Made by a program: the position numbers and the translations under genes. A stretch of DNA of 64,000 bases from Hippopus hippopus (Eukaryota > Mollusca > Bivalvia > Cardiida > Cardiidae): assembly GCA_946811185.2 (NCBI GenBank), contig OX328109.1, positions 5,952,001 to 6,016,000 on the forward strand, given 5' to 3'. Shown in pieces: positions 1 through 10,150 of the stretch; the stretch's first letter is position 1, and each line of letters begins with the position of its first letter. The notes under the pieces are model-generated. The model was not told the origin of the DNA, did no database searches, and was given only the letters and a program-made list of their open reading frames with translations.

Positions 1-69
1 ATGATGACTCGCTTGGTACAATTCATGTTGGAGATGCATTATGCCTCCTTTTGCAAGAGCATGACTCAG
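1..69 (+). mobile_element. MITE-B right-end remnant
   Basis: The window opens in the 3' part of a MITE-B copy: a degenerate cttggta/tgcat stretch, then gagatgcattatgcctcctt and the terminal gcaagagcatgactca. Confidence 0.7.
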
Positions 70-130
70 TTTTGTAATCCCTTCAGTTCGCAGTGTAGCT
101 CAAACTGTTTACATATTTTCAAATTTCCAG

Positions 131-237
131 ATTCTGAAGTTGTGATTCTATCAGAAGACACAATGATGGCTGGTTTTGTTCCCCTACTGTCTACCCCTTA
201 CACCAGTACCATGTTTGTGGAGAAGTCTGTAGACAAG
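131..237 (+). CDS. SMG6: SMG6 exon a
   Basis: The acceptor tttccag ends at 130 and the donor gtaaga starts at 238. The exon encodes (D)SEVVILSEDTMMAGFVPLL...VEKSVDK. It begins with the last two bases of an Asp codon and ends in phase 0. An upstream ATG at 1 lies inside a MITE-B remnant and is not the start. Confidence 0.9.
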
Positions 238-3200
238 GTAAGATGATGTTTGGGATATTTATATGCATTGTAAGTAGTTACAGGTTTATTGGAATCAACT
301 TTCAAACAGTTTGAAAACAATTATAGCAATAGGAAAAGTTACCCGTAACAAGTAGTTTCTCCTTTTTGCCTTAAAGTTTTTACTTGTGTAAATGTGTTCA
401 ACCTTTATTTATGTTGATTTTTTATTGTTTCAATGAAGGAGTTAGTGTCAAGCCAAATAGTTTAGTTGGAAATGTGCAGGCTTGAACCCCAGTGGTCAAT
501 GGTTTGTTTCCTGCTCTGCTAAATTTTTCTGAGAATTAGCTAGATTCATTGCAACGGGATTCATTCCTCTCCCACCTCTTGAAATTGTTTTTGATGATGT
601 GTATTTGTCCCTTTCAAAGGCAGATCCTATCATTTCAGCCACCGTTGATATGTCATCTGCAAATGCTTTCAAAATGAACAAGTATTAACTTGTAACTACT
701 TGTTTATTAAATTAATTTTTTTCCCTTTAACTCTTTATCACATGAAAAAATGATACGCTGGTCTAAATTAAAAGCATTCACAGACAACAAAATTAAATGA
801 TAAATGATAGATTAAATTTTGAAATTTTTAAATTTCTCCTTTTCCGACAATTTAATTTTTTCAGAAGCCTTTTACCTCAGGGTCATCAAAACATAGAATT
901 GATTGGTAAAAGGTGAAACAAAATTGTGTCAAGAGTTCTGATTTCTCAGAAAATACTTAACCATGAAAGCTTTTTCTACCAAAGCAAACTGATAAATTTT
1001 CAGGAACTTGCAAGAGATTGTTTGCGGCTGTCTAAGTTAAAGCTGTTTGAGCAGTATCTATGTGGGATAGACCCTCCGATGTTGGCGTACGATGGTACAA
1101 CCAGACTTTGCTGTAGCATCGCTCCATCTCAGGGCTATGAGAACATGGATAACAAAGAAGAAGAGAAAGTAGAGTCAGAGGTAAGTAGATCTAGAAGTAA
1201 GTTTGACTGTATCTGATGACAAAATTTCAGACTTGTCCAGATGGAAAGCAAGACATTAGATGCGGATCAAGTTATGGGAATTTTTTTTTTTTGAAAACAG
1301 CTGTTGTAAAAATTGTGGAAAAAGGAGAAAATACTGGTTACCGTCATTTTCTTTTCTTAGAATGTTTTTAAAAGCTGTTTTCCAGCAGATTGTTAAAACC
1401 AAAGACTCTTTGCTTACTGTGAAATGGATTAACTACATACTGTTAGCTTGTGTGTTCATTTCCAGCATTTTCTGTGTACAATGTTTTCAAAAGCTGCTCT
1501 CCTCAAGATTACTTTAACCAAAGATTGTTTAATGAGGGTGAAATGGATTAATTCTATACTATCTACTTATTTTGTCAAGCCTATATTATAAAAACATGGG
1601 TGAACGTCTTCAGGATTATTCCTGACTTACAGGATTTTTAGGCCGTCTAACAGCTATTTTTTCTCCATTTTCCCCCCATTTAAAAAATTGCTTCATTTAT
1701 AGGTTTTTAGGATTTTTTTAAAAATCTTACTTTTGCCCTTGCAAAAATCTTTCTGATTTTCAGTGGACTATATTTTCAGCTGTTGAAATAGGTCAAGAAA
1801 CTTTATTAGTTAATGATTTTACTGAAACTGATTTATTTGATACGACCCTGTTTTTATGCTATACATAAGATAATAATAAGTTACCATAAGAATACACAAA
1901 AACCCCCTTATCGTATGATAAAGAAATTAATTGAGACAATAGACCAAAACTATCTGTTTCTAGGAGGATGACATTGTGATAGAGAGTGAAGAAGAGATCA
2001 TACAAGATGATGGTGTCGACGATGAACATGTGCAACATTTACGAGCAAAACGAGAAGAGCTGAAACGTAAAATGGAAGAACAGATCAGACAGAAAGAAAA
2101 TAGAAAGGTATCTAATAAATAAACCATGCTCCATGAAAAGGGGGCTTAGTGAATTTTCAAAAAGTTTCGACCCAGGTCAGTCTGTGCAGTCCGCACAGGC
2201 TGTCCTGGGACGAAACTTTCTGCTATCAGTCAGTTTACTACATGTAAAAGGACTATTCTACCTCATGATTTGGTCGAAATGGATTTTATGGTTCCATACT
2301 TATATGATGACTTGCACAGTATCATGTATCATAGGGATGCATTAAACCCCCATTTGCCAGAGCATGTCTTATTAATCTTGTTGGTTCTGTGTATATTGAC
2401 TCAGACTCTTTGTAAGTGTTATGACGACTATTTGACATGGTTGTGGGCTCAAGTTTGAGGAGTGTTTATCTATTCGTACGAAAGTTGTGTATCAAGAAAT
2501 ATGAAAACCATTTTAAGCTTTAAGGTAGGGTTTATGCAGAGTGGAAATGCATGAGAAAAATATATATGGGTATAAAAGCCATTATGAGGAAATGGTGTCA
2601 AACATGTGCATAGAGATCACCAAACAGAAGTAAGAATGGTGCTCTCTCACAGCAGGTAGTCTTGTAACCTGTAACGACAAAATTTTAGGGAAAAGGAGAA
2701 AATGCTGGTTACCAGCATTTTCTCCTTTTCCCACAATGTTTTCCAAAGGCTTCTTCCCCAGAGTCGTTAAAACTTGGGATTGTGTGGGAAAGGGTTAACT
2801 CTCAACCAGACAAAAATATTTTTGACTGATCCATATTGTAAACATGTGTGGACAACATATCATGTTTGGCTCAAATGATAAAATTTGCTTGTGTAAGGAT
2901 AGAAAACACTGTTGAAAAAGAAAAAATTGCTGGTCACCTTCATTTGAGCTGCATTTAACTGGTTGTCAGGGAATACTTTTGACATAGAAGTTTCTTAAGT
3001 TTTGCCAGCTGGTAAGGAGTCAAAAATATGGTTTGTTTAAGACAGCTCAACTGATTATAAAGGTTCTTTCTTCAGACAAACATTTCTATACGGGAAAATT
3101 AGTGTGAATTTGGATAAGACACCCTCTAGCGCTTGCCATCTTAAATAATTCTTAGACATTTGATGCTAAAATTTAGTGTGTGGAAGTTTCAATTTATGTC

Positions 3201-6200
3201 CTTTGTACAATGACAGTTGAAAATAATCCCTAATCCTTAAGGCTGTACTGTCCTTCCATTGTTAATGCTATTGAGATGGGCTATATTTCTTTTTGCCATA
3301 TTGGCTAAACCATTTTAAACCAAATGGTTTAGCCAATCATAAGATGCATTACTTTAAAATGTAGAAAATTTTTCAGAATAAGCCTAAAATATTTATATGA
3401 ATGCAGAGCTCCAGATAGGGTTTTTTTTTTTTTTATTTCAAAATTGAAAATATTAATTATTCTCCACTAAACCCTATGGTGTGGGTACTCATTAGAATCG
3501 TCTCATCGAGACGATTCTAATGAGTACCCACAACATAGGGTTTCGAAGAGGAATAATGACTTTAGAATACCATCACTCCCTCTTATCTGGAGCTCTGATA
3601 TGAATGGTTGGTGATCATGGACCCTGGTATTTCTGATGTTAATTGCTGTTGGACATTGGAAAAAAGTTGTGTAAAGTCATATTTGTCAGGTAATGAGTTT
3701 AGGAAAGATGTTGCTTAAAACATTATCATATCTCATAAGATGTACTTTCTATTAATTACAGAAAATGTTAGAGAGCAATCGTCACAGATCCATCGAAATA
3801 GAAATCCGTCCCATTTTCCTCATACCAGATACCAACTGTTTCATAGACCATCTACCCAGTATGCAGAAACTTATCTCTGGTAGACAGTATACTGTAGTCA
3901 TTCCTCTAGTCGGTAAGTGTCAGTTGAATGTTCATTCACCATGATAATGTTTGTCAGAAATTCAAAGTGTAAACTAAGCAAGAAACTGTACTGTCAGATT
4001 ATTGTATATTTTATATAACATGATGAAAATTAATGACATCATATATGTAACATAAAATTATGAAATATTAAAAACATTGGCAGGATCCTGTCTAGTACAT
4101 GTGTATGTGTCATTTAGAGTATATGACATTATGTTACATTTACATTACATTGTTTTACATGTAATATGAAATTGGGTATTGGACTATTTTTGAAGTTAAA
4201 AGAGATTGAGGTGTTTTTAATCACATAGGCAAATCCAGAATCTGCTTAGCTGAATTGAAATTCCAATCTGGACTAGGCAGATTCTGGATCTGGACCAAAT
4301 TAGAACTCCAATTCCAGACAGATTCCATATCTGCCTAGATTCCAATCTGGGCTATGCCATATGGCCTGCAACACGCGAAATGGGGCATTCAGACATCTGC
4401 ATAAAGTGTCATCTCGGATCAGCCTACACAGTCTGTGCAGGCTAATCCGAAACGACACTTTCCGTTTTTATGTAATTTTCTGTTTTGCTCAAGTCTACGG
4501 TAGCACAAAATCTAATGTAGCTGTAAAGTGCTGGTAACCAGTATTTTCTCTTTTTCTCATAATGTTTTCTACCATTTCACAGAAAAACCGCAGTACCTAT
4601 GTTGTCTGCAAATACTTTCATAATGGACACGTCTAAAACTTTGCTCTTCGGCATGAAGTTAAATCCTTTACAATTTTGTTTGTAGTTATCAATGAGTTAG
4701 ATGGCCTGGCTCAGGGTAAGAGACAGGGCCAGTATGACAGCGAAGAACACGCCCACAAAGTGAAAACTTACGCTAAAACCACTGTTGAGTATCTAGAGGA
4801 AGAGTTTGAGAAAAAGAATTCTCATTTAAAGGCCTTGACATCTAAAGGTTCGGTGATGGAGACAATCTCGTTCAGAAGTGAGGATACAGACATGACTGTA
4901 AGTGGTTTGTTTGTTTGTTTTTTTTTTTGTCGTTGTTTTTCTTTTTTTAATCAGGAAGTTAAAAGAAAAAGCAAACTAGACAAACCCACAAAGGGGAAGG
5001 TGCCTTGCTTAACTCTTTACCACACAATCCCGAGTTTTAACAACTCTGCAAGAGAAGGCTTTTGAAATCATTGAGGGAAAAGGAGAAAATGCTGGTAACC
5101 AGCATTTTCTAATTTTCCAACAATGTTTTCTACCATATCAAAGACAGAAATCATCATTTGAGCAACATTTAATTTGTCGTCTGGAAATGCTTTCAATTTG
5201 GTTCAGTCCAAAATTTTGTCGTTTGGTAAAGGGTTAAGCACTTAATGCATACAAGCAGACTAAGGCATGAAATTTTTCAGCCCCAGCCGATACACCTACA
5301 CTGCCACCCCAAATGTTTTGCCTAAACTTGTTTATAACATTAAATTGAGAGTCGAGGAAAAATTCTTTTAATTCTTTAACCATACATCTAAATTGTAAGA
5401 CTGGAATATACTAAAAAAAAATGCTATATCGCTCAAATGATGACATTTGTCTTTGAAAGGATAGAAAGCATTATGGGGAAAAAAATATAGTTACCAGTAT
5501 TGTCTCCTCTTCCAACATTTTTCCCATACCAGCCAAAGACAAATTTCATCATTTGAGCCGCACATAGTTTGACTTTGCTCTGTGAAAAGGGGGCTTTATG
5601 CATCTGCAGAAAGTATCAACAACGGTCAGCCTGTAGAGCCCGGGCAGGCTGACCTTTTGCTATTGGCGAATTTTTGGCATGTCAATGGACCATTCTACCT
5701 CAGTTGGTTCTTAGACCAAATGGATCTTATGGATTCATGATTATATGATTGCTTGCTTAGTAAAATGCATTACAGAGATGCACAAACCCACGGATTTTAT
5801 AGATCAGTCATCATGCGATAACTTGCTTGGTATCATGTATCGCAGAGATGCATTAATCCCCCTTTTGCCAGAACATGGCCTCGGATGCTTTCAATATGGT
5901 CCAGTCTAAAACTTTGTCAACAGTTAAAGGACATAAAGTACTAGTTCAACAAGATATTAATTGTGTACAAATTCAAATACATGTATTGTGAGGTATTATA
6001 TTTTCGTCTTTATTTTTTTTTCACAGGGTAATAATGATGATCTGATTCTATCTTGCTGTACATACTATTGTAAGGACAAGGCCAGGGATTTTATGCCAAA
6101 AGATAAAGGTAGAGTAACCATACCATGAGCTATGAAAATTATTTGAGCCATGCTTTGTGAAAAGGGGGCTTAGTGCATCTGCGAAAAGTTTTGACCCAGG

Positions 6201-8473
6201 TCAGCCTGACCTGGCCTGATACTTTTCGCTATTGGTCAATTTTCTGTTTGTCAAAGGATCAGTCTACCTCATGATTAAGTCAGCTATTAAAAAAGTGGCT
6301 GTTATGGATCCATAAGTATGTGGTGGCTTGCTTGGTATGATGGATGACAGAGATGCATTAAGCCCCCTTTTGCCAGAGCATGGTTCATTTATGTCTATTT
6401 TACATTCTACTTACACAGTTTTATCCCTTATCCTGCTAAATGACTTGAAAAGAAACTTTCAAACCAACTTTAAAAACCCAAGTTTTGCTATCTTAAGGTT
6501 ATTTTTGGTGGAAAGATATCTCCTTATTGGACAGTGTAGATCAAGATCAGACTGCACGTTCTGTGCAGTCTGATCTTGATCTACACTGTCTGCAAAAGGT
6601 CTTTGAGTCGCGCTTAGCAGCCTAAGGGTTAAGCACTATTGAAAATATTTTGGCATATTATTATTATTTAGAAAATGAGCAGTTTCTCCTTTTGCCAAAA
6701 TGTTTTCACATCTACTGATCTGTTAAGCCTTGATTGATTTTATTTATTCATTCTTTAGGTCGGCTGTTTTCAAAGAAAATGTCTAGATATTTGTCATAGT
6801 CCTGGGGTTGTCTGCATTGCCCTGCAAAAACTGTGACAATTTTATAGTATCTCTGTCAATACTGAAGATATTTACTTCAAACTTGGACTTGTTATATATT
6901 TAAATAGGAACACATACAACAGGGGCAGGTAACCACCAACAAATTCTAACACAGTTATGCCACTTTTTCAACTTAAAATTTTCACTAAAAGCAACTACAG
7001 CAGAGCATTTGCACACATATCTGGTGCTCTTGTTTACAATGATTTTTTAAAAGTCATCAGTGGTAAACTTGTTCATTTGGTATACTTATTAGCTCCACTG
7101 GCCGAAGGCCAGCGAGCTATTGTCATGGCGTTGTGTCCGTCGTGCGTCCGTCCGTCCGTTCGTCCGTGCGTGCGTCCGTAAACTTTTTCTTTAAAAAACT
7201 TCTCCTCAGAAACTATTGACTGGATTTTTACCAAATTTCACAGGAATGTTCCTTTGGTGGTCCTCTTTCAAATTCCTTCAAATAATTGTGTTCCATGAAG
7301 AATTCTGGTTGCCATGGCAACCAAAGTAAAAAACCTTTAAAAATCTTCTCCTCCCAAACCGCTATTTGGATAGCATTATTATTTTGCAGGAATGTTCCTT
7401 AGATACAGGTTTACAGAATTCCTTAAAAAAAAAAAGATCTGTCAAAAAACATGGCTTTTATGGGAGACTCATTTTCCTTTTATGGTATAAAGTAAAATCT
7501 TTGAAAAATTTCTTCTCTAAAACTATTCATTGGATTTCATTGTTGTTTTGCAGGTAAGTTCCTATGGTGGTTGTCTACCAAATTGTTTCTTCAGTGAGCT
7601 AAAATGCAGGATTGAATGATAATTGTTAAAAACTTCCTTTCGCCATTATAGAAATATCAGGCCTGTGGAGCGATACAGGCGCTCAAGCGCCTCTAGTTGC
7701 CAGTCCTATAGAGTTATCTCTCCTTGAGCACTCTTGTGCATGTATGGTAAAAATATGAACAAGTCTCACAAGACAGCGTGATTGCATCAGAACCTACACG
7801 GTGCCTGTAACATAGCCAAATGGTTAACTGACCCATAATGCGAAAAGCAAATGAGAAATGATAGCAGAGAGATATCATTTGAACCTACACAATGCCGGTA
7901 ATATAGCCAAATTGTTAACCCAAAACAGGAAAAGAAAATGAGAAATGAAAGCCTTAATATACTTATTAGACGCTGCTTTGCAGTGAAATTTGCCTCTGCT
8001 TGTATAGATGGCTGCATTTGATTGTACATTGTACTTCATATATGATGTCAAATGATGTTCGTTTATGCAAAGTCACGGGAGTCAGTTTCTACACACCTCT
8101 AACTTGAAGGTTCGGAGTTTGATACCCTGGAGCGGGTGTCAACTTTGGGATTGTTCATTGGCTCACACATTCGGCGCAAATACTAATGTAGTACCCAGGA
8201 AGCAGAATCGATAGAGATTAGCATAAGTTGTAAGAACTTGTTTCTCAATCGATGTAAGATAAATATGTTTAAACTAAACTAACTTGAAGAGTTCCTCTTA
8301 TGGAAGTAAGAAAGATTGAGTTTAACTGTTGTGTATTTATAGATGCTCCAGTGAGGTTATACAGGGAGGTTGTTTTACTGACAGATGACAGAAATCTACG
8401 TCTGAAGGCTCACACGCACAATGTACCCGTCAAAGAGTTACCAGCTTTCATGAAGTGGAGCTCAGGGACTTGA
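131..8473 (+). CDS. SMG6: SMG6/EST1A-like NMD endonuclease, C-terminal exons (5' end outside the window)
   Basis: Seven exons (131-237, 1004-1180, 1964-2107, 3762-3912, 4686-4897, 6027-6108, 8343-8473) join in frame through GT-AG introns into 333 codons ending in TGA. The order matches the end of SMG6: a FPDSEVV/DTMMAGFVPLL segment, an acidic stretch with a charged helix (exon 3), then the PIN domain. PIN motifs seen are IPDTNCFIDHLPS, VINELDGLAQG, NNDDLILSCC and LLTDDRNLRLKA, so the three catalytic aspartates of SMG6 (in PDTN, NDDL and TDDRN) are present. In animals SMG6 cuts nonsense-containing mRNAs near the stop codon and belongs to the EST1 family. The 14-3-3-like domain and N-terminus must lie before base 1. 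The introns are full of MITEs, but every splice phase agrees, so the gene appears intact. Exon boundaries are my reading of consensus sites. Confidence 0.95.
1004..1180 (+). CDS. SMG6: SMG6 exon b
   Basis: The acceptor is attttcag and the donor gtaagt. The 59 codons start ELARDCLRLSKLKLFEQYL and end in the acidic NKEEEKVESE. The exon is phase 0 on both sides. Confidence 0.9.
1964..2107 (+). CDS. SMG6: SMG6 exon c, acidic and charged-helix linker
   Basis: The acceptor is gtttctag and the donor gtatct. The 48 codons run from EDDIVIESEEEIIQDD to the Lys/Glu-rich helix LRAKREELKRKMEEQIRQK, which matches the acidic linker just before the PIN domain in SMG6. Confidence 0.88.
2124..2372 (+). mobile_element. 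MITE-B copy
   Basis: The copy is bounded by accatgctccatgaaaaggg and its inverted partner ccagagcatgtctt. It holds an internal GC-rich palindrome (ggtcagtctgtgcag...ctgtcctgg). It lies in the SMG6 intron after exon c. Confidence 0.8.
2680..2800 (+). mobile_element. MITE-A partial copy
   Basis: It carries the central MITE-A hairpin (gggaaaaggagaaaatgctg on the left arm, its complement on the right) and the gggattgtgtgggaaagggt right end with TTAA. The left end is degraded. Confidence 0.75.
3414..3597 (+). mobile_element. MITE-E copy with 9-bp target duplication
   Basis: TIRs CAGAGCTCCAGATA and TATCTGGAGCTCTG bound 184 bp. ATATGAATG flanks both sides (3405-3413 and 3598-3606). At 3482-3531 an internal palindrome pairs gggtactcattagaatcgtc with its complement. 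A 9-bp target duplication suggests a Mutator-like origin. It sits inside an older repeat (about 3240-3630). Confidence 0.82.
3762..3912 (+). CDS. SMG6: SMG6 exon d, start of PIN domain
   Basis: The acceptor is attacag and the donor gtaagt. The exon encodes IEIEIRPIFLIPDTNCFIDH and the following strand. The Asp of PDTN is the first PIN catalytic acid. The exon ends in phase 1, and its last G makes Val (GTT) with the next exon. Confidence 0.95.
4360..4480 (+). mobile_element. MITE-C left-half copy
   Basis: It begins atatggcctgcaacacgcga and continues into the TCTCGGATCAGCCT...AGGCTAATCCGA palindrome also seen at 37601-37858. The right TIR is missing. Confidence 0.7.
4686..4897 (+). CDS. SMG6: SMG6 exon e, PIN domain
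   Basis: The acceptor is ttgtag and the donor gtaagt. The exon encodes INELDGLAQGKR, a basic helix, EYLEEEFEKKN and ISFRSEDTDMT. An intact MITE-A copy starts 112 bp after the donor. Confidence 0.95.
5009..5237 (+). mobile_element. MITE-A, intact 229-bp copy
   Basis: It starts TTAACTCTTTACCACACAAT and ends TTTGGTAAAGGGTTAA. The central hairpin is around 5075-5130. Length with both TTAA is 229 bp, equal to other intact copies in this window. It lies in the SMG6 intron between exons e and f. Confidence 0.88.
5570..5885 (+). mobile_element. MITE-B copy
   Basis: It runs from tgctctgtgaaaagggggct to its inverted end cccccttttgccagaacatg. The internal palindrome ggtcagcctg...caggctgacc is present, and a short stretch near the right end is duplicated. 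Confidence 0.75.
6027..6108 (+). CDS. SMG6: SMG6 exon f, PIN domain
   Basis: The acceptor is tttcacag and the donor gtagag. The exon encodes GNNDDLILSCCTYYCKDKA and RDFMPKDK, with the second catalytic acid in NDDL. It ends in phase 1 and makes GAT (Asp) with the last exon. Confidence 0.95.
6147..6392 (+). mobile_element. MITE-B copy
   Basis: It begins tgagccatgctttgtgaaaa and ends ttttgccagagcatggttca, giving TIRs of about 38 bp. Confidence 0.82.
6420..6632 (+). mobile_element. MITE-D copy with GATC hairpin
   Basis: The ends are complementary (atcccttatcctgctaa and ttagcagcctaagggttaa). The middle carries the palindrome gtagatcaagatcagactgc / gcagtctgatcttgatctac, with cagtg...cactg outside it. 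Confidence 0.78.
7088..7697 (+). repeat. Bivalve dispersed repeat, 'CTGGCCGAAGGCC' family
   Basis: It starts tagctccactggccgaaggc, then has a degenerate CGTCC run (7137-7178) and several imperfect modules of the form cttctcctcagaaactattg...ttttgcaggaatgttcc. It ends ggcgctcaagcgcctctagt. I know this type as very common in bivalve genomes. It carries a perfect X-box-like palindrome at 7307-7322. Confidence 0.8.
7307..7322. promoter_or_regulatory. Perfect RFX X-box-like palindrome inside a repeat
   Basis: GGTTGCCATGGCAACC is a perfect palindrome and matches the RFX X-box consensus exactly. It lies in a dispersed repeat in the last SMG6 intron, so a regulatory role is only possible. Confidence 0.45.
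8085..8282 (+). mobile_element. SINE-2 copy (tRNA-like head, GTAAGAACTTG tail)
   Basis: A head with a B-box-like ggttcggagtttgatacc is followed by gtgtgagccaat-like sequence (here inverted) and the tail gtaagaacttgtttctcaat...gataaatatgtttaaac. Reverse-oriented copies with the same tail lie near 32905-33035 and 38262-38444, which supports a retroposon family. Confidence 0.65.
8343..8473 (+). CDS. SMG6: SMG6 terminal exon
   Basis: The acceptor is atttatag. The exon encodes DAPVRLYREVVLLTDDRNLR and LKAHTHNVPVKELPAFMKWSSGT, then TGA at 8471-8473. The third PIN acid is in TDDRN. I see no clear AATAAA close downstream; MITE-A-like sequence begins about 150 bp after the stop. Confidence 0.95.
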
Positions 8474-9239
8474 GATATCTCAGTGAAACACACATAGCTT
8501 CAAGTGCTCTTCTTTTCCCTCCGGAACCTATGACATGATAAGGGTTACTGAGCCCCTTTTCCATACAGGTTAACCCCATATGAGACAAGTTAGAGTGTTG
8601 ATGCCTGATAAGTAAGGCTGTAACTCTTTACCACACAACTAAATGTTAGAGATGTCCAGATTTAAAGTATTTAAAGACAGCAAAATCAATCTAGCTCAAA
8701 AGATGATTTCTGTCATGGACATTGGAAAAAACATTGTGGGAAAGGAAAATAATGCTGCATAACAGCATTTTCTCCTTATTCCACCATGTTTTCCAAAGTC
8801 TTTTCTGTCGGGGTCATTAAAATGTGGGATTGTGTGGGAAAGGGTTTAAAGATATTGTGGGAAGGGAGGAAATGCTGGTGACCAGCATTTTCTGCTTTTC
8901 GCACAATGTTTTATGAAAATTTTATGGCAAACTTCATAATTTTAGCTTGGTTCAATTTGTTGTCTGCAAAAACTTTCAATTTGGACATGTGTAAAATGTT
9001 GTTTGTTGAATACTTGACCCATTGTCTGATATGAGTAACACAGCTTCTTTAGAGTGCAGGGCCCGAGTTCATCAATGATTCTTAATATTCGTTTTTAGTC
9101 CATTTCTCAAGAATTTTTCTACATTTCAAAGTAGCACAATTATTTTGGTGTATCCAGTCAAATATTGCGTTACTTTCTACATCTGGAATTAGATAGAGAA
9201 TGCTATTTATAAAGGTAAGTGAATATGGGCCCAGGGTCT

Positions 9240-9424
9240 GTATTCACAAACCAATCTTAAGAAATTTCTTTGTCTTGTTATCAAAGTTTTTCTAAATTAG
9301 AATGAAACACAACTTCCTGATAGGTTAAACCAAACGGTTTAGCCAATCAGAAGTTTGGTTACTTTCTAGATCTAGAATAAGACTATAAAGAATGCAATTT
9401 AGAATGGTTGGTGAGTATAGGCCA
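9240..9424 (+). mobile_element. Short TIR repeat ('tattcaccaaccattctta' type)
   Basis: Ends gggtctgtattcacaaacca and gaatggttggtgagtatagg are near-complementary. The middle has a ggttaaaccaaacggtttagcc palindrome. Related copies lie around 3240-3630 and 27430-27585. Confidence 0.6.
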
Positions 9425-9519
9425 TGGTTAATTTTAGGTGCACCAGTATTTAGTGTAGGTGACACAGGGTTAGAAATTTATACATTTAAACCTGTGCCAA
9501 GTAGGCAGCTAAGAAATAA

Positions 9520-10150
9520 TTGAGCCATGCTCTGTGAAAAGGGGGTTTAATGCATCTGCAAAAACTATCGCTCCAGGTCAGCCTGCTCAATCAGCGCACG
9601 GTCAGACAAAGGTCAAAAGAATTAGCTATTTGTAAATTTTCTGCATGTCCAAGGACTGTATTTCCACATGATTCAGTTCGCTGTTAGACAAAATGGATTT
9701 AATGGATCACTATAATAATATATTATATTTCATGTGTCTATTTTTAGAAATGTTATGGGTAAAGAAATGTCGTAATTTAAGCGGGGGGGGGAATTATTTC
9801 CCTGTCACAGTGAATATTTTCCTCCTGCCGAAAATCTGGAACTACTTTTTTAAGTTTTTTAAGTTTTTAAGTTTTAAAAGTGGCATTTGTTGACAAAATA
9901 ATCAGAGGAAATATATAATTTATTTCATCAGCTTGTGGTTAATATGGGAAAATGTTTGCCTCAAAAGGGAAAGGTCCGCGAAAATAACTCGTGCCTTACC
10001 GGACTCGTTATTTTCGCATACCTTTCCCTTTTTCGGCAAATATTTCCCCATATTAACCACAAGCTGATGAAATAAACTCTATGTGATGACTTGCTTGCTA
10101 TAATGCATCTCGGATATGCATCAAACCCCCTTTTGCCAGAGCATGGCTCA
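9520..10150 (+). mobile_element. MITE-B copy interrupted by another repeat
   Basis: It starts tgagccatgctctgtgaaaa and ends ttgccagagcatggctca. Its right half is split by about 350 bp that includes the foldback at 9919-10076; the MITE-B sequence resumes at tgatgacttgcttg. Confidence 0.75.
9919..10076. mobile_element. 158-bp foldback repeat nested in MITE-B
   Basis: Left arm tttatttcatcagcttgtgg...aatatgggaaa pairs with the right arm tttccccatatt...ccacaagctgatgaaataaa. An inner arm pair cgaaaataac / gttattttcg closes on a short loop, so nearly the whole segment is one imperfect hairpin. Confidence 0.72.
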
